This document shows, piece after piece, positions 1 to 9,979 of a stretch of DNA of 64,000 bases. The stretch lies in the NCBI GenBank assembly GCA_001695595.3, contig MBPM02000007.1, positions 1,674,001 to 1,738,000 of the forward strand, given 5' to 3'. The position numbers and the translations under genes are program-made. The stretch is from Plasmopara viticola. Lineage: Eukaryota > Oomycota > Peronosporomycetes > Peronosporales > Peronosporaceae. Position 1 is the stretch's first letter. Every line of letters starts with the position of its first letter. The notes beneath the pieces are model-generated. The model did no database searches and was not told the DNA's origin. It was given only the letters and a program-made list of their open reading frames with translations.

Positions 1-552
1 TGGTCAGCAAAAGGTTGCTGCAGTTGGAAAGCTCTTTCTCGAAACAAGATAATGACCATAATCTTGGACTGCGTTAAGGAAATAAAGGGATAAAAGTCTG
101 GCCACCGCTTCAATCAAGAGAAACAAAGATTGATTTAGTAAGCTGTCTTAAGGCCTTACTCTCACTGGAGCTACATGAGTGCGTTCTATGAGCATCCGAG
201 TCATCCGCCGACGATGTAGCGTGCTCACGCTGGAGGTGGTGGTACTCGGACACTATGAGCTTACCTCGTTCCTTGTTTTATTATACTTCGACAATGAATT
301 GGGTACAAATGAAGAGCTAAAACTAGGCTTGCGTAGATGTTACAAAATTGTTAATTTAAATGACGACGAACATGAAGGCTTAAGGTCTTTCCAAAGCTGT
401 GACTCATGCAGGCCGGACTGCATCGCAGTCCGGCCTTCTAAGTCCAGGAACTTGACGTGAACTCTTTTCTCAATTTAGACGCTATTGTTAGTCAATTTGC
501 CGTGTGAGTACGACATTGGAAACCACTTTGGTTCCATTACTTTATTTGAAAA
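1..552. other. Intergenic stretch upstream of the kinesin gene, no gene recognised
   Basis: No reading frame here has a recognisable domain. One 93-codon frame exists at 179-460 but has low-complexity composition and no family I recognise. The only clear structure is a GC-rich hairpin at 410-436, listed separately. The last 50 bases lead into the kinesin ATG. Confidence 0.5.
410..436. repeat. Perfect GC-rich hairpin, 12-bp arms and 3-base loop
   Basis: The sequence at 410-421 is matched exactly as its reverse complement at 425-436, with ATC as the loop. It lies about 117 bp upstream of the kinesin start. It could be a transcript-end structure of an upstream unit or a chance palindrome. No poly-T tract follows it. 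Confidence 0.6.
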
Positions 553-3012
553 ATGGGTCGCAATGGTGTCAAAGTGATCATTCGCACGCGACCAACGGCA
601 AATTTTGCTACCCATCAGCTACAAATCAATCCAGATGACGGTACGATAACCGTATACAGTGGGGCAGCCGCCCTGGCGGCAGCTTCCGGTGGCTTTTCAC
701 CCCCCAAAACGGACGCAGGACCTTCAAACCGCAAGGAATGTTGGCAATTTAAGTTTCACCAAATTTTACACAATGCTTGCCAAGATCGCGTATACGAAGC
801 CATTGCACGTGACATTGTTTACAGTGCGGTGGTTGAAGGTACGAACGGAACGATCTTGGCATATGGGCAGACTGGAGCGGGCAAAAGTTTTACCATGATT
901 GGCGATACACACAATTACCAGTATCGAGGAATTGCACCCCGTGCTATTGCGCAATTATTTCAAGAGATTGAGAATCGAATTGAGTTACAGTTTACGGTTC
1001 GTGTATCGTATATGGAAATCTACAATGATCGCATTTATAATCTATTAGAGACACAAGCAAGTGATCCGGTCCGAGGGAATAGCGGAGACCTTGTGGTGGT
1101 CGAGGATACACATGGAACAAATGTACGTGGATTAACTCAAGTAGAGGTCCACTCTGAACAGGAAGCTTTAGATCAGCTTTTCTTTGGAGAGTTACAGCGC
1201 ACAGTGGCTGAACATCAATTGAACAAGCGATCGAATCGAAGTCATTGTATACTGACGTTCCATATTGCTCAAAAATCGCGCGTTGGGGGTACGGAGCGGG
1301 TTACGCTGAGTAAGTTGCATCTTGTCGATCTTGCAGGAAGCGAGCGGCTCAAGAAAACGATTGATGAAGAGTCGAAAAGCTCAAAGAATCGAAAAGCAGA
1401 CTTGTCTTCGACCATACGGAAGGAATCGATGTACATTAATCAGAGTTTAAGCTTCTTAGAGCAGTGTATCGTGGCGCTAGGCTCTCGAGACTCCCGTCAC
1501 ATTCCGTACCGTCAAACCAAGCTGACGAACGTTCTGAAAGACTCATTGGGAGGCAACTCCAATACACTGATGTTTGCTTGTATCTGCGGTGAAAAACGTC
1601 ATTTAGAAGAGACGATTTCGACGTTAAAGTTAGCGCAACGAATGATGCGAGTCCAGAACGAAGTCGCTACGATTGTCGAGACGGACCCAATCCTGTTAGT
1701 ACGGAAGTACGAACGACAAATCCGAGAGTTGAAGCACGAGTTAATTATGCATGACGCACTGGTCGAACGATCGGCGATTGTATACGATGAGCACACGCCG
1801 GAACAAAAGCGGGCATTGCAGCAAATGGTGCGACGGTATATTGATGCACCAACGCAAACTATCGAGGACGAGATTCTTCGACTTACTAGCGTGCACGAGA
1901 TCCGAGAGCTTTTTCGGCAGTTTAAGTTGCTTGTGAAAAGCTCAGGCCTCGAATTGAAAGATCCGGAAGCTGAATTGACTGGGTTGGCGGACACGACGCC
2001 CTCGAGTACTTTCTTAACGTCCGGCTCGGAGGGGTCTTTGAGAGCTAAGAAGATGACTGGTTCTCGCAATGATCTTGATGTCCAGGCAACGCTAAATCAT
2101 AGTGACGGGGAATTAGTTGGGGAGGAAGAACCGGGTGCTGTTGGATTCTCTTTTGGCCTAGTACCCGGGTCAGCACGACCATCTTCTATTGACTTTGGCA
2201 AGACTACGATGTATCGGAAGGCTGAAGAAGTGGGAGCGGAATCGAAGAAGTTGCTGAAGTCTCTGATTTCTACTGACAAGGAGTTCTCTCGTGTCTCTAC
2301 CACACTAAGAGATGACTGCAAAGGTAAAGATAGAGAGGATTACAGCAATCCTCGACAAACGGACGAAACGCCGAATTTCGAAATTGGAGCGAAAAATAAT
2401 GCCTTTCAACATTTTCGGACAAAAGGGCACGGACGGGACTTGTGGCAAAGTTTGCAAAGCGATAAAGACAAACTTCTTGACGCGAAGCAGATTGTGAAAC
2501 AACTGACGCGTCGTGTCAATGGCTCAAAAGCTCAAATTGACACTGTCCGTGCTCAACTTGACGAAAAGCGCAAAGAGCGAGGAGGTGAGGATGGAAGAGC
2601 TCAAAAGCTTACGAATGGAGGAAGAAAAGACTTGGAAGAGGTGGTAGATGAAGAAGAGTTTATCTTGATGACAGCCGAGCGAGAAGCCAAACGGGAGTAC
2701 CGTTCGCTCTTTGGAGAGCTCAAAGATGCGAAGGCCGAGCTGGATTTCGCACGTCGCAGTGTCGAGCTAGCACGGCGACGGCTTGTGCGTGAATTCGAGG
2801 ATTGGTTTGATCAAGAGGGACAACTGTATGGTTGGAGTAAAAGCTCGAATGAGGAGCTCATAAGGTTCAAGGAAGACAAACTAGATGACGGTGAAAAGTT
2901 CGATCAGATGGAGGAAGAGCGGATTCGAGCGCAAGATCCTGACTCTTTAGCCTTTTTCCAGGCGCAAAAGAAAATGAGGCAACAATCCAATCTTCGAAAA
3001 CCCAAGCGTTAA
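553..3012 (+). CDS. Kinesin-9 family motor protein (KIF9-like)
   Basis: An 819-residue, intronless N-terminal-motor kinesin. The motor spans about residues 5-370. The P-loop GQTGAGKS is at 105-112, switch I NKRSNRSH at 224-231 and switch II DLAGSE at 259-264. A conserved LTNVLKDSLGGNSNT stretch follows at about 324-338. After the motor come the RRY/IKEVFNQF-like segments and a GEEEPGAVGFSFG segment that match the KIF9 subgroup rather than KIF6, then a charged coiled coil (about 600-810). Kinesin-9 proteins act on the central pair and axoneme of flagella. Two oddities: switch I has Asn228 where nearly all kinesins have Ser, and a basic insertion of about 15 residues follows switch II (about 267-290). 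The gene is convergent with the M13 peptidase, 97 bp away. Confidence 0.93.
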   Translation: MGRNGVKVIIRTRPTANFATHQLQINPDDGTITVYSGAAALAAASGGFSPPKTDAGPSNRKECWQFKFHQILHNACQDRVYEAIARDIVYSAVVEGTNGTILAYGQTGAGKSFTMIGDTHNYQYRGIAPRAIAQLFQEIENRIELQFTVRVSYMEIYNDRIYNLLETQASDPVRGNSGDLVVVEDTHGTNVRGLTQVEVHSEQEALDQLFFGELQRTVAEHQLNKRSNRSHCILTFHIAQKSRVGGTERVTLSKLHLVDLAGSERLKKTIDEESKSSKNRKADLSSTIRKESMYINQSLSFLEQCIVALGSRDSRHIPYRQTKLTNVLKDSLGGNSNTLMFACICGEKRHLEETISTLKLAQRMMRVQNEVATIVETDPILLVRKYERQIRELKHELIMHDALVERSAIVYDEHTPEQKRALQQMVRRYIDAPTQTIEDEILRLTSVHEIRELFRQFKLLVKSSGLELKDPEAELTGLADTTPSSTFLTSGSEGSLRAKKMTGSRNDLDVQATLNHSDGELVGEEEPGAVGFSFGLVPGSARPSSIDFGKTTMYRKAEEVGAESKKLLKSLISTDKEFSRVSTTLRDDCKGKDREDYSNPRQTDETPNFEIGAKNNAFQHFRTKGHGRDLWQSLQSDKDKLLDAKQIVKQLTRRVNGSKAQIDTVRAQLDEKRKERGGEDGRAQKLTNGGRKDLEEVVDEEEFILMTAEREAKREYRSLFGELKDAKAELDFARRSVELARRRLVREFEDWFDQEGQLYGWSKSSNEELIRFKEDKLDDGEKFDQMEEERIRAQDPDSLAFFQAQKKMRQQSNLRKPKR

Positions 3013-3109
3013 GTCTACAAATTAACAAATTTATATACTTTTATATTTGACTAATTTTTTTGGTAAATTGATATATACTTTGCAAAGAAAAAAGAACTTC
3101 TGCCCTTTT

Positions 3110-6100
3110 TCACCAAATGATACATTTCTTCTCGGGGTTCATGGGCGAGCCCACGGGACACGAGAACGTCTCGGCAAACTTTTGGTAATTCATCAATGGC
3201 CCATTCACACGCCATTTTCCAGGTGCGTGTGGGTCAATTGTTCGCAATAGCTCGGCAAATTCCGGCGTGTTCTTTTCACACCAATTTTGAGCAAACGCCG
3301 TGAAAAACAAGCGGTCGTCAGCCACAGGATCAAGAGGTTGCACAAGAGCTCGGGCTAGAGTCTCAGCCATCGAATGGACCCTGACGTCACCGCTAAAAAA
3401 TAAATTTTTTGGCGCCATGACCTGCCAGTCCATCATTTCGTGGTGCTTGTGCTTGTGGTGATTGTGTCGTTCGTGCTTATGGCTCTCGTGCTTTCGATGC
3501 TCGTGCTTCCCGTGATGATCTTTTTCCTTGTGTTTGCCATGGCGATGTTTCTCATGGCGATCACGGTCTTCCTCCTCGTCGTCGTGACGGTGCTTCTTCT
3601 CATGCAGATCCTCTTTCTCCTCCTCGCTTGTGTGGTGCTTCTTGTGTCTATGCGACTCTTCCTCGCGATACCGCTCGTCCTCATGGTCTTTTTTACTTTC
3701 CTTGTCGTGCTTTTCTTTTGCGTCTTTATCGTCGTCATGCGACGTCTTATCGTGCTCGTTTTTCGTCTCAGAATGCTTTTGTTTAGCACGCTTTGCATCC
3801 TCTTCTTTCGACTCTGAATCGCCACGTTTATCGCTTTCCGAGTCACGATCGTCGTGCTTACTTTCGTCATCACGTTTACCTGAAGGCTCGTGCTTGATAG
3901 GCTCGCGAGAAGGTTCATCACTTGGTTTTTCGTGGGACGGTGGTGTGGCAGGTGGTGGCGTTTGTACGGGCAGCTCTGGCACACGTGGTGGTGTTGGGGT
4001 GCCAGGGACAGAAGTTGGAGAGCTAGGAGCAGCAGGTGGTGGAGGCGTGACTGCAGGAATTTTCGGAGGAAACTTTGTCTCCGGTGAAGCGGGCGTTGGC
4101 TTTGGAATAGGATGCGGTGGCACTACGATGGCAGGCGGTAGCGTCGGTGCGGGTGGTGGCGGGGTACCCGGTACATGTGCTGGTATTGGAGTGTCAGGCA
4201 CGTGATGCACAATGGGTGGAGAGGTTGAGTGATCAGGGGCTAAAGGATGTTCGGCTGGAGCATGAGTAGGAGGTTGAGGAGCTGGCGTTTGCTTTGAAGC
4301 TGGTTCCGGCGGTGGTACGATGGCAGGCGGTGGCGTCGGTGCGGGTGGATGTGGGTGTGGGACGTCTGGCACACTTGCTGGTGCTGGCGTGTCAGGTACG
4401 TGAGGCACAACAGGTGGAGGGCTTGGGTGTTCAGAGGGTGGAGGATTTACTGCTGGAGCATGAGTAGGAGGCTGAGGAGCTGGCGTTTGCTTTATAGCTG
4501 GTTCCGGCGGTGGTACGATGGCAGGCGGTGGCGTCGGTGCGGGTGGATGTGGGTGTGGGATGTCTGGCACACTTGCTGGTGCTGGCGTGTCAGGTACGTG
4601 AGGCACAACAGGTGGAGGGCTTGGGTGTTCAGGGGGTGGGGGATTTACTGCTGGAGCATGAGTAGAAGGCTGAGGAGCTGGCGTTTGCTTTATAGCTGGT
4701 TCCGGCGGTGATACGATGGCGGGCGGTGGCGTCGGTACGGGCGTCGGTGGGGTCTCAGGGCTTTTAACCGGTGGCGAAGTTTTTATCGGAACTGTAGGAG
4801 CAACTGTCTCGGCTGATGCAGGTGTTTGGTCTGGAGTACGTTGCGGTGGCGGCACCGGAACGGGTAAAGGCCGCGGTTGCTCGGGAACAGGTGCGGGTGA
4901 ATTGTTGTTTGGAGTCCCTTTATCCGGCTCGGTTACCGCTGGTTGTGGCTTTGGAGGCTGCAAAGATTTAGGTGGTAAAGTGTCTTCTTCGGGTTTGGTC
5001 GGTGCCGGTTCAGGTGTCGAAGCAGGAGCAATTGGAGTCGGTGGTAGCACTCCTGGAATCGGCTTGACAGGATCAGGTCCCATAGGTTTTGCCGGAGGAA
5101 GTGGCGTCGTATTGGGTGGCACGACTGGTGGCGTTGCCACGGTTTTTCGCCACAGATGGTACGCTTCGTACGCGAGACGAATGCCTCCGTTATCCGCAAT
5201 GTTTTCCCCAAGCGTGAGGTTTCCATTCACGTTGCCAAGCACATGACCGTCTTGGCTCGAGACGACGGGGAACGAGGAGTACTGGTTTGCCAAGCACTGT
5301 GTTTTTTCGGTAAATTGCTGGGACACAGCAGGCGTCCACCAAGAGCGAAGCCTTCCGTTGGCATCGTAATTTCGTCCCTGATCGTCAAAGCCATGCGACA
5401 GCTCGTGACCCATGACCATTCCAATCCGTGCAAAGTTTGCAGCTGCTGGGAAATGTTCTGCACTGTAAAACGGTGGCTGGAGGATCGCGGCGGGGAACAC
5501 CATCTTGTTGGCGCTGAGGTCATAGTACGCATCGACAGTGGATGGAAACATGTCCCACGCTTGCTTGTCCACGGGCTGATTGATTGCTCGAATCGTCTCG
5601 GCTACATTGAACTGGAGCAACTTTTTTACATTCTCAAAGAAGGTATCGGCCTGTAGTTCAAACGGAAGGGGCGGGACAGTGTCGGGTCCCCCAATGTAAT
5701 TCTTGACGTTATTGAGCTTTTGCACTGCGGCCTCGTACGTGAGTTTATCCAGCCACGACTCGGTCAGTAGCAACGCTTTCAATGCTTCTTCCACCTCCTT
5801 TACGAGAGCCTGCGCCGCTGCTTTTGCATCCGGTCCAAACACTTGTTGCATGTAATACTTGCCCACTTCGTCGCCGAGGTAGCCCGTAGTCAATTGGACA
5901 CAAAACTCGTCACGAGAAACGAGCGTGCCAGTGCCTTGAATCGCTCCATAAAAGTCATGACTTGCCCGACGGAAATCTTCCCCGAGCAGCGCACCCATCG
6001 AGTCAACGAGGCGAAAACTCACGTAGTCTTTCAACTGTGGCAACAGCGTGTCATCGTGCAACAAGTGCGTTTGAGCTTCAAAGAACTTTGGCGTGGCAAC

Positions 6101-7072
6101 AATAGCATGAAGCATGGGGAACGCCTCGCGTTCGTTGATTCCATTGAGGTAGGCCATTAGAAAGGGATAGCGGCTTGCAATTTCCGCAAATGGATAGGCG
6201 GTCGTCGTCGTTAATGGATCACGCAACGCATCGAGAGGGAGCGCGATGGTGGCAAAGGAAGTTTCCGTCGCCCACACGGCGTCGGCAAACTCGCTTGCAT
6301 TGTACTGGTCGAGCGGTGGCACGGCAAAGACTTTGGTGACATAGTCAATGTAGAGCTTTGTATACGTCTGAGCTTTGGAAGGGTCGAGGTAATAGTCTCG
6401 CGATGGTAACGTGAGGCCTCCTTGGGATAAGAACACCACGTTGCGCGTCGGATCGGTTGGATCCGCGCCGACGGACCAACTGAAGAACGTACTGAGACCC
6501 AACGATTGGTCCATTTGACCCGCGAGGGTCATTAAGGCCGCCGTGGAATTGACGCGATGAACGTCGTCGAGCCACTTTGCGACATGGTTGACGGCGAGCG
6601 GATCGACGGCAGGACCACTGAGACACGAGTGGTATAAGGGGCCAATTTGCGGTGGATTACGGGCTAGAATTGCTGCAATCGTGGCTTTGGTCGTCTCGGA
6701 CACGACGTAAAAGGACGAGTCGATGGACGGACGGTCGGTCGGCACGGCGTGGGTTTTGAGCCACCCCCCGCATGCGTATTGGTAGAAATCCACACACGGA
6801 TCGACGGTCGGGTCCTTGAAAGTTTCGAGATTGGTCTGAAAGGCCAGTTCGACGGCATTCTCATTGGACGAAGCCGTCGCGTCGAGCGAAACGAGGACGT
6901 CGTGGACAGTGTCGACTTGTGCAGGCTGGTGTTGAAAGTAGCACACGATGCCTAGTGTGAGTGCACCTGCGAGGACAGAGGGCCACGCGCGCCGACGAAG
7001 GAGCGATGGGGGACGCCGGGTGCTGTCGAGGAGTAATGGCGTCGACTCGGTCACGTGAGGCATGGCGCTCAA
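3110..7072 (-). CDS. Type II membrane M13 (neprilysin-like) metallopeptidase with large proline/charged insertion
   Basis: A 1320-residue intronless ORF starting at ATG 7070-7072. A cytoplasmic N-terminus is followed by one membrane segment (about 29-47) and the M13 N-domain. The zinc site HELSH is at 556-560 and the third ligand is Glu623 in GENIADNGG, with Asp627. The final CIIW matches the CxxW end of neprilysins. Neprilysin-family peptidases cut short extracellular peptides. Typical members are about 700-780 residues. Here about 565 extra residues (646-1212) sit between the ENIAD helix and the conserved FFxxFAQNWC segment. They comprise a Pro-rich part with a 66-residue tandem repeat, then a Lys/His/Asp/Glu-rich part. 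The frame is open throughout, so I read it as one gene. An Inr-like CTCATTTGCAATCTT lies just upstream of the start. Confidence 0.93.
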   Translation of the reverse strand: MSAMPHVTESTPLLLDSTRRPPSLLRRRAWPSVLAGALTLGIVCYFQHQPAQVDTVHDVLVSLDATASSNENAVELAFQTNLETFKDPTVDPCVDFYQYACGGWLKTHAVPTDRPSIDSSFYVVSETTKATIAAILARNPPQIGPLYHSCLSGPAVDPLAVNHVAKWLDDVHRVNSTAALMTLAGQMDQSLGLSTFFSWSVGADPTDPTRNVVFLSQGGLTLPSRDYYLDPSKAQTYTKLYIDYVTKVFAVPPLDQYNASEFADAVWATETSFATIALPLDALRDPLTTTTAYPFAEIASRYPFLMAYLNGINEREAFPMLHAIVATPKFFEAQTHLLHDDTLLPQLKDYVSFRLVDSMGALLGEDFRRASHDFYGAIQGTGTLVSRDEFCVQLTTGYLGDEVGKYYMQQVFGPDAKAAAQALVKEVEEALKALLLTESWLDKLTYEAAVQKLNNVKNYIGGPDTVPPLPFELQADTFFENVKKLLQFNVAETIRAINQPVDKQAWDMFPSTVDAYYDLSANKMVFPAAILQPPFYSAEHFPAAANFARIGMVMGHELSHGFDDQGRNYDANGRLRSWWTPAVSQQFTEKTQCLANQYSSFPVVSSQDGHVLGNVNGNLTLGENIADNGGIRLAYEAYHLWRKTVATPPVVPPNTTPLPPAKPMGPDPVKPIPGVLPPTPIAPASTPEPAPTKPEEDTLPPKSLQPPKPQPAVTEPDKGTPNNNSPAPVPEQPRPLPVPVPPPQRTPDQTPASAETVAPTVPIKTSPPVKSPETPPTPVPTPPPAIVSPPEPAIKQTPAPQPSTHAPAVNPPPPEHPSPPPVVPHVPDTPAPASVPDIPHPHPPAPTPPPAIVPPPEPAIKQTPAPQPPTHAPAVNPPPSEHPSPPPVVPHVPDTPAPASVPDVPHPHPPAPTPPPAIVPPPEPASKQTPAPQPPTHAPAEHPLAPDHSTSPPIVHHVPDTPIPAHVPGTPPPPAPTLPPAIVVPPHPIPKPTPASPETKFPPKIPAVTPPPPAAPSSPTSVPGTPTPPRVPELPVQTPPPATPPSHEKPSDEPSREPIKHEPSGKRDDESKHDDRDSESDKRGDSESKEEDAKRAKQKHSETKNEHDKTSHDDDKDAKEKHDKESKKDHEDERYREEESHRHKKHHTSEEEKEDLHEKKHRHDDEEEDRDRHEKHRHGKHKEKDHHGKHEHRKHESHKHERHNHHKHKHHEMMDWQVMAPKNLFFSGDVRVHSMAETLARALVQPLDPVADDRLFFTAFAQNWCEKNTPEFAELLRTIDPHAPGKWRVNGPLMNYQKFAETFSCPVGSPMNPEKKCIIW
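4112..4740 (-). repeat. 198-bp (66-codon) tandem repeat inside the M13 peptidase insertion
   Basis: The start of the unit (GGTTCCGGCGG on the plus strand) recurs at 4302, 4500 and 4698, exactly 198 bases apart. A more diverged copy lies at about 4112-4301. The two central copies are nearly identical at the DNA level. Each codes for a Pro/Ala/His-rich stretch ending in a PPAPT-like sequence. The period is a multiple of three, so copy-number changes keep the frame. Confidence 0.9.
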
Positions 7073-7489
7073 GATTGCAAATGAGATCTTTTTTCGGATC
7101 GGGTCGAGGAAGTTGAAAGATTTAGAGTGCTGATTTGATCTCGATACGAGACTGGAACCTCACAATACAAAGGAAGAGTACGGTTTTGGATTCCTTTGCT
7201 ATACATGATTTAGAACATCTAGATAAACAAAGGAGAGAAAAAGGGGCAGAACAATGAGACATCTGACATTCTTGAAGCTTAAGAATTGTATGCAATTTTG
7301 TGTCTGGCAATATCTGAAAAAAGGTATCGCTTATTTTTTCCCCATTTCTTATTCAAAAAGACCCAAATAATCAGTGCTCCGTTAGACCACAGCTTTAACA
7401 TATTACACTTCGCGTTTTTTTACTATATACTATCATCTCTCCGGCAAAAAAACAGATTTCTGGTACCTATATATCGTGTTTTTTGTGTA
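7073..7489. other. Short intergenic stretch, nothing recognised
   Basis: AT-rich sequence upstream of the M13 peptidase. The first 60 bases should contain its promoter. I see no other gene. Confidence 0.4.
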
Positions 7490-8040
7490 GATGAGAGAGC
7501 AAAAGTACACTATCGTTCCGCGTACTGTGAGTGTTATGCTGGAAAAGCACTGGCAAGCACAATCTATATGCGATTGTCGTGTTTACGCAATGTATAATGT
7601 AAAAAGTCACGATCGAAGGTCGGGAGATGTAGGCCCGTTTTGCGTAGACTTTAAATGCACCAATGTTTAGTACCATTGTACACTTGCACCACAATGATGG
7701 ATCTAAAGCTAGCGTATACGATAAAATTGCGAAAAAGATTTGATCGGTGCGAACTCTTAAGAAATTGCAGAAATGATAGTTGGCAAATCTCGAATTGTTA
7801 TGTAAGTCACAATAAAATCAAAAAATATTCTTCCCAAATGCTACCGTTGAAACATTTGTAATTTTGTATATCAAAATGGGTTTAATTAATGAATGGGTAC
7901 TTACTGCCATCCTGCACCGGATAGCACATGAAAAAAAAATGAACGTCATGAATGTTTCTGAGATTTTCTGCTATCGATGGGATCGGGATAATATTATGGT
8001 GCGTTCACTCAAAGTGACCATGGTTGGTATTTCATAGACT
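7490..8040 (-). repeat. Copy A of the duplicated effector 3' flank
   Basis: This noncoding block resembles 18780-19247 and 25560-26074, each of which lies just downstream of a WY effector gene on the minus strand. It also resembles the orphan block at 63125-63300. Shared landmarks are a GTACTGGAAAA-like stretch, the GCGATTGTCGTG/ACGCAATGTAT segment, and GATCTAAAGCTAGC followed by ATACGAT. It shows that the downstream effector copy was duplicated together with its flank. Confidence 0.75.
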
Positions 8041-8069
8041 AAAGTCATAGTCTAGCCTTCACTTCGTCG

Positions 8070-8860
8070 TGAAGACATCTTCACCATTTTCCAAAAGTAA
8101 AGGCGGGAAACCTCGTAAATGTGTCTTCTGCACTTTGTGCCGCTTCAGACACTGATCTCGCTCTCGGCTCGAGACCTTCCATAAGCTCCTCCTTCAACGA
8201 TCCCTGGAATTCCGGATTGTTGTCAACATGTTGAGTGTAGTATCTGAACGAAAACTTAGCATGTGGTCTTGTGAATTAGAAAATAAGAAAGAAATGATCT
8301 TAAGCTTTGTCAAGCGCCAGTATGGATACGGTTTTGGACGGAGATACAGTCCAGTTCAGCAGAGCATTATTTAACGTCTCTAAATACTCCATATTCCTGT
8401 AGTTTTAGCATTGCCCGACGAAGTCAGCAGCATAATAAAATCAGCAATCGTGAAGTATTTGTTGAGAGTCCGAGTTTAAAAAGGGAGGGTTGGATCGCGT
8501 GCTGCACCTTGAAATGTTTGTAGAGATGTAAGAAAAACACTTTAGATTGCTCGCTTTCGAACGAATTGGCCGTTTTCAAATCGATTTTCAATAGCTTTAA
8601 GAGGTATACAGCTGGCATATAAGATAGAATCCCTCGGCAATCAAGACCTGTATAAGAGTATCGACGGATACATTCAAATTTGTAAATGTTGCTGCATTCA
8701 AAAACTTATCGGTCAATCGCTCGTGGCCGCATTCAGCCAACATGGGTTGAACGATAGCCTTATGATAGCTGTATGTCAACGACGAATTGCTTGACACATA
8801 AAAAAGACCCACTTTAGCCCGACTTAATTGGCCAAGAGACCACCAGACACGTGGATAAGG
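8070..8860 (-). pseudogene. Broken, 5'-truncated WY effector copy
   Basis: The minus strand has fragments matching the intact effectors at 19248-20375 and 26075-27190. They include a stretch equal to the WVKWAYF region (about 8790-8850), the segment ending LIQVLI (about 8640-8700), a FESEQ piece (about 8560) and a decayed C-terminal part (8070-8300). Several stops and frameshifts separate them. The signal peptide and EER region are missing, and similarity ends near 8860. It is not expected to make a protein. Confidence 0.8.
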
Positions 8861-8955
8861 TGCGCTGCGTTTCCGATCGCAACTTTTTTTTATTAAAATC
8901 AGCCCTTTCCAAAACTTATTGCTGGTGCGCTTTCTTACCGATCTATGTCTCGGCG

Positions 8956-9050
8956 GATAAGGCTACATTAGACAGGAGTGTTACGACGCATAAACACGCG
9001 CAAACGTATGTTTATGCTTCGTAACACTCCTGTCTAATGTAGTCTTATCC
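8956..9050. repeat. Long foldback: 42-bp inverted repeat with 11-base loop
   Basis: The left arm (8956-8997) and right arm (9009-9050) are near-perfect reverse complements, both starting from a GGATAAG-type end and meeting at the loop CGCGCAAACGT. Arms this long and this conserved in decayed sequence suggest a recent foldback or MITE-like insertion. It lies about 100 bp from the truncated end of the effector pseudogene. Confidence 0.85.
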
Positions 9051-9099
9051 ACCTGCACCACATTTATTAAGCGGCGTCGTCTCAAAACGACCGCTCGCC

Positions 9100-9560
9100 T
9101 TTGGTGCGTGTTTCTGGCAGCTGGGTTATCGTATACGCAACATTCGGTCCCGTACATGCAGCAGACACCCAACAAAGATTATATGGCTTCGAGTGCATCG
9201 TTAAGCAGAACGACTGGTTGACGACAATTTTCATTGCGCGCGGAGTTTTCATACTCTTGGCATCGTGCTATACCAATGTCATCTATATAGCGAGTCTGCT
9301 TGATCAGAAGTGCTTAAGCTGATCTGTTATGAGCGGTCTCCATGCTCTGAAAGAAATTTATCTTGCCTAGCTTCGTCTTTAAAATGCATATTTGAACATT
9401 TGCCTCGCTGATTTGTTATCCCGCTTTTCCTCTCGGTGATAATCAAGTCTTTCACATTTACATAGGATCCAACGTGTATAAAACCTTTCTATGAGCGCTT
9501 GGCATACTCGAATTGTCTGCTTCGCAGCCATTGAAGCCATTCTTTCGAAGACGCGATGTA
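9100..9560. repeat. Duplicated noncoding block, copy 1 (copy 2 near 13980-14450)
   Basis: Landmarks occur in the same order in both copies. These are GCAACATTC then GTACATGC, then ATATAGCGAGTC, AAGCTGATCTGT, TCCATGCT and CCAACGTGT. No coding frame is preserved in either, so this is either a decayed gene or part of the segmental duplication of the effector cluster. Confidence 0.6.
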
Positions 9561-9979
9561 TTGTCTTAATTCAATCACCATAATCTTACAGCTCCACCCT
9601 AGATAAAATTCGATATTTGTTTGCGGGAAAAAAGCAAATGCGGAGGAGTCCTCTTGGTCCCCTGAAGAAACGCTTTTTCTTACCGGTTATTTATGTGCTC
9701 CTAGGACACAAAACCCTAGTTGCAAATACTATAAGGTTGGGTTCTTGACCCGTTGTAGCGGGTTAGTATAATTTTTAAAGGAGAATACCAGCAGGGGTGG
9801 CTCGCAGTTATACGAGGAGTACAAATTTGTTTTGAGTAGTAATAGACGATGAGGGGTCTTTCATTTTTTTGCTCATTAGCAAATGGTTGGGGTCCGCTAC
9901 AACAGGCTGTCTGGTGATTCCAGAGAAAGCAACAGTAATAAGTTGGTTCAGTTCGAACATATTACTGAACAATTATAAC

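Noticed and set aside
3440..5246. Long plus-strand frames (Leu/Val-rich, Ser-rich, Gly-rich, Trp/Arg-rich)
   Set aside because: They are antisense readings of the low-complexity insertion of the M13 peptidase.
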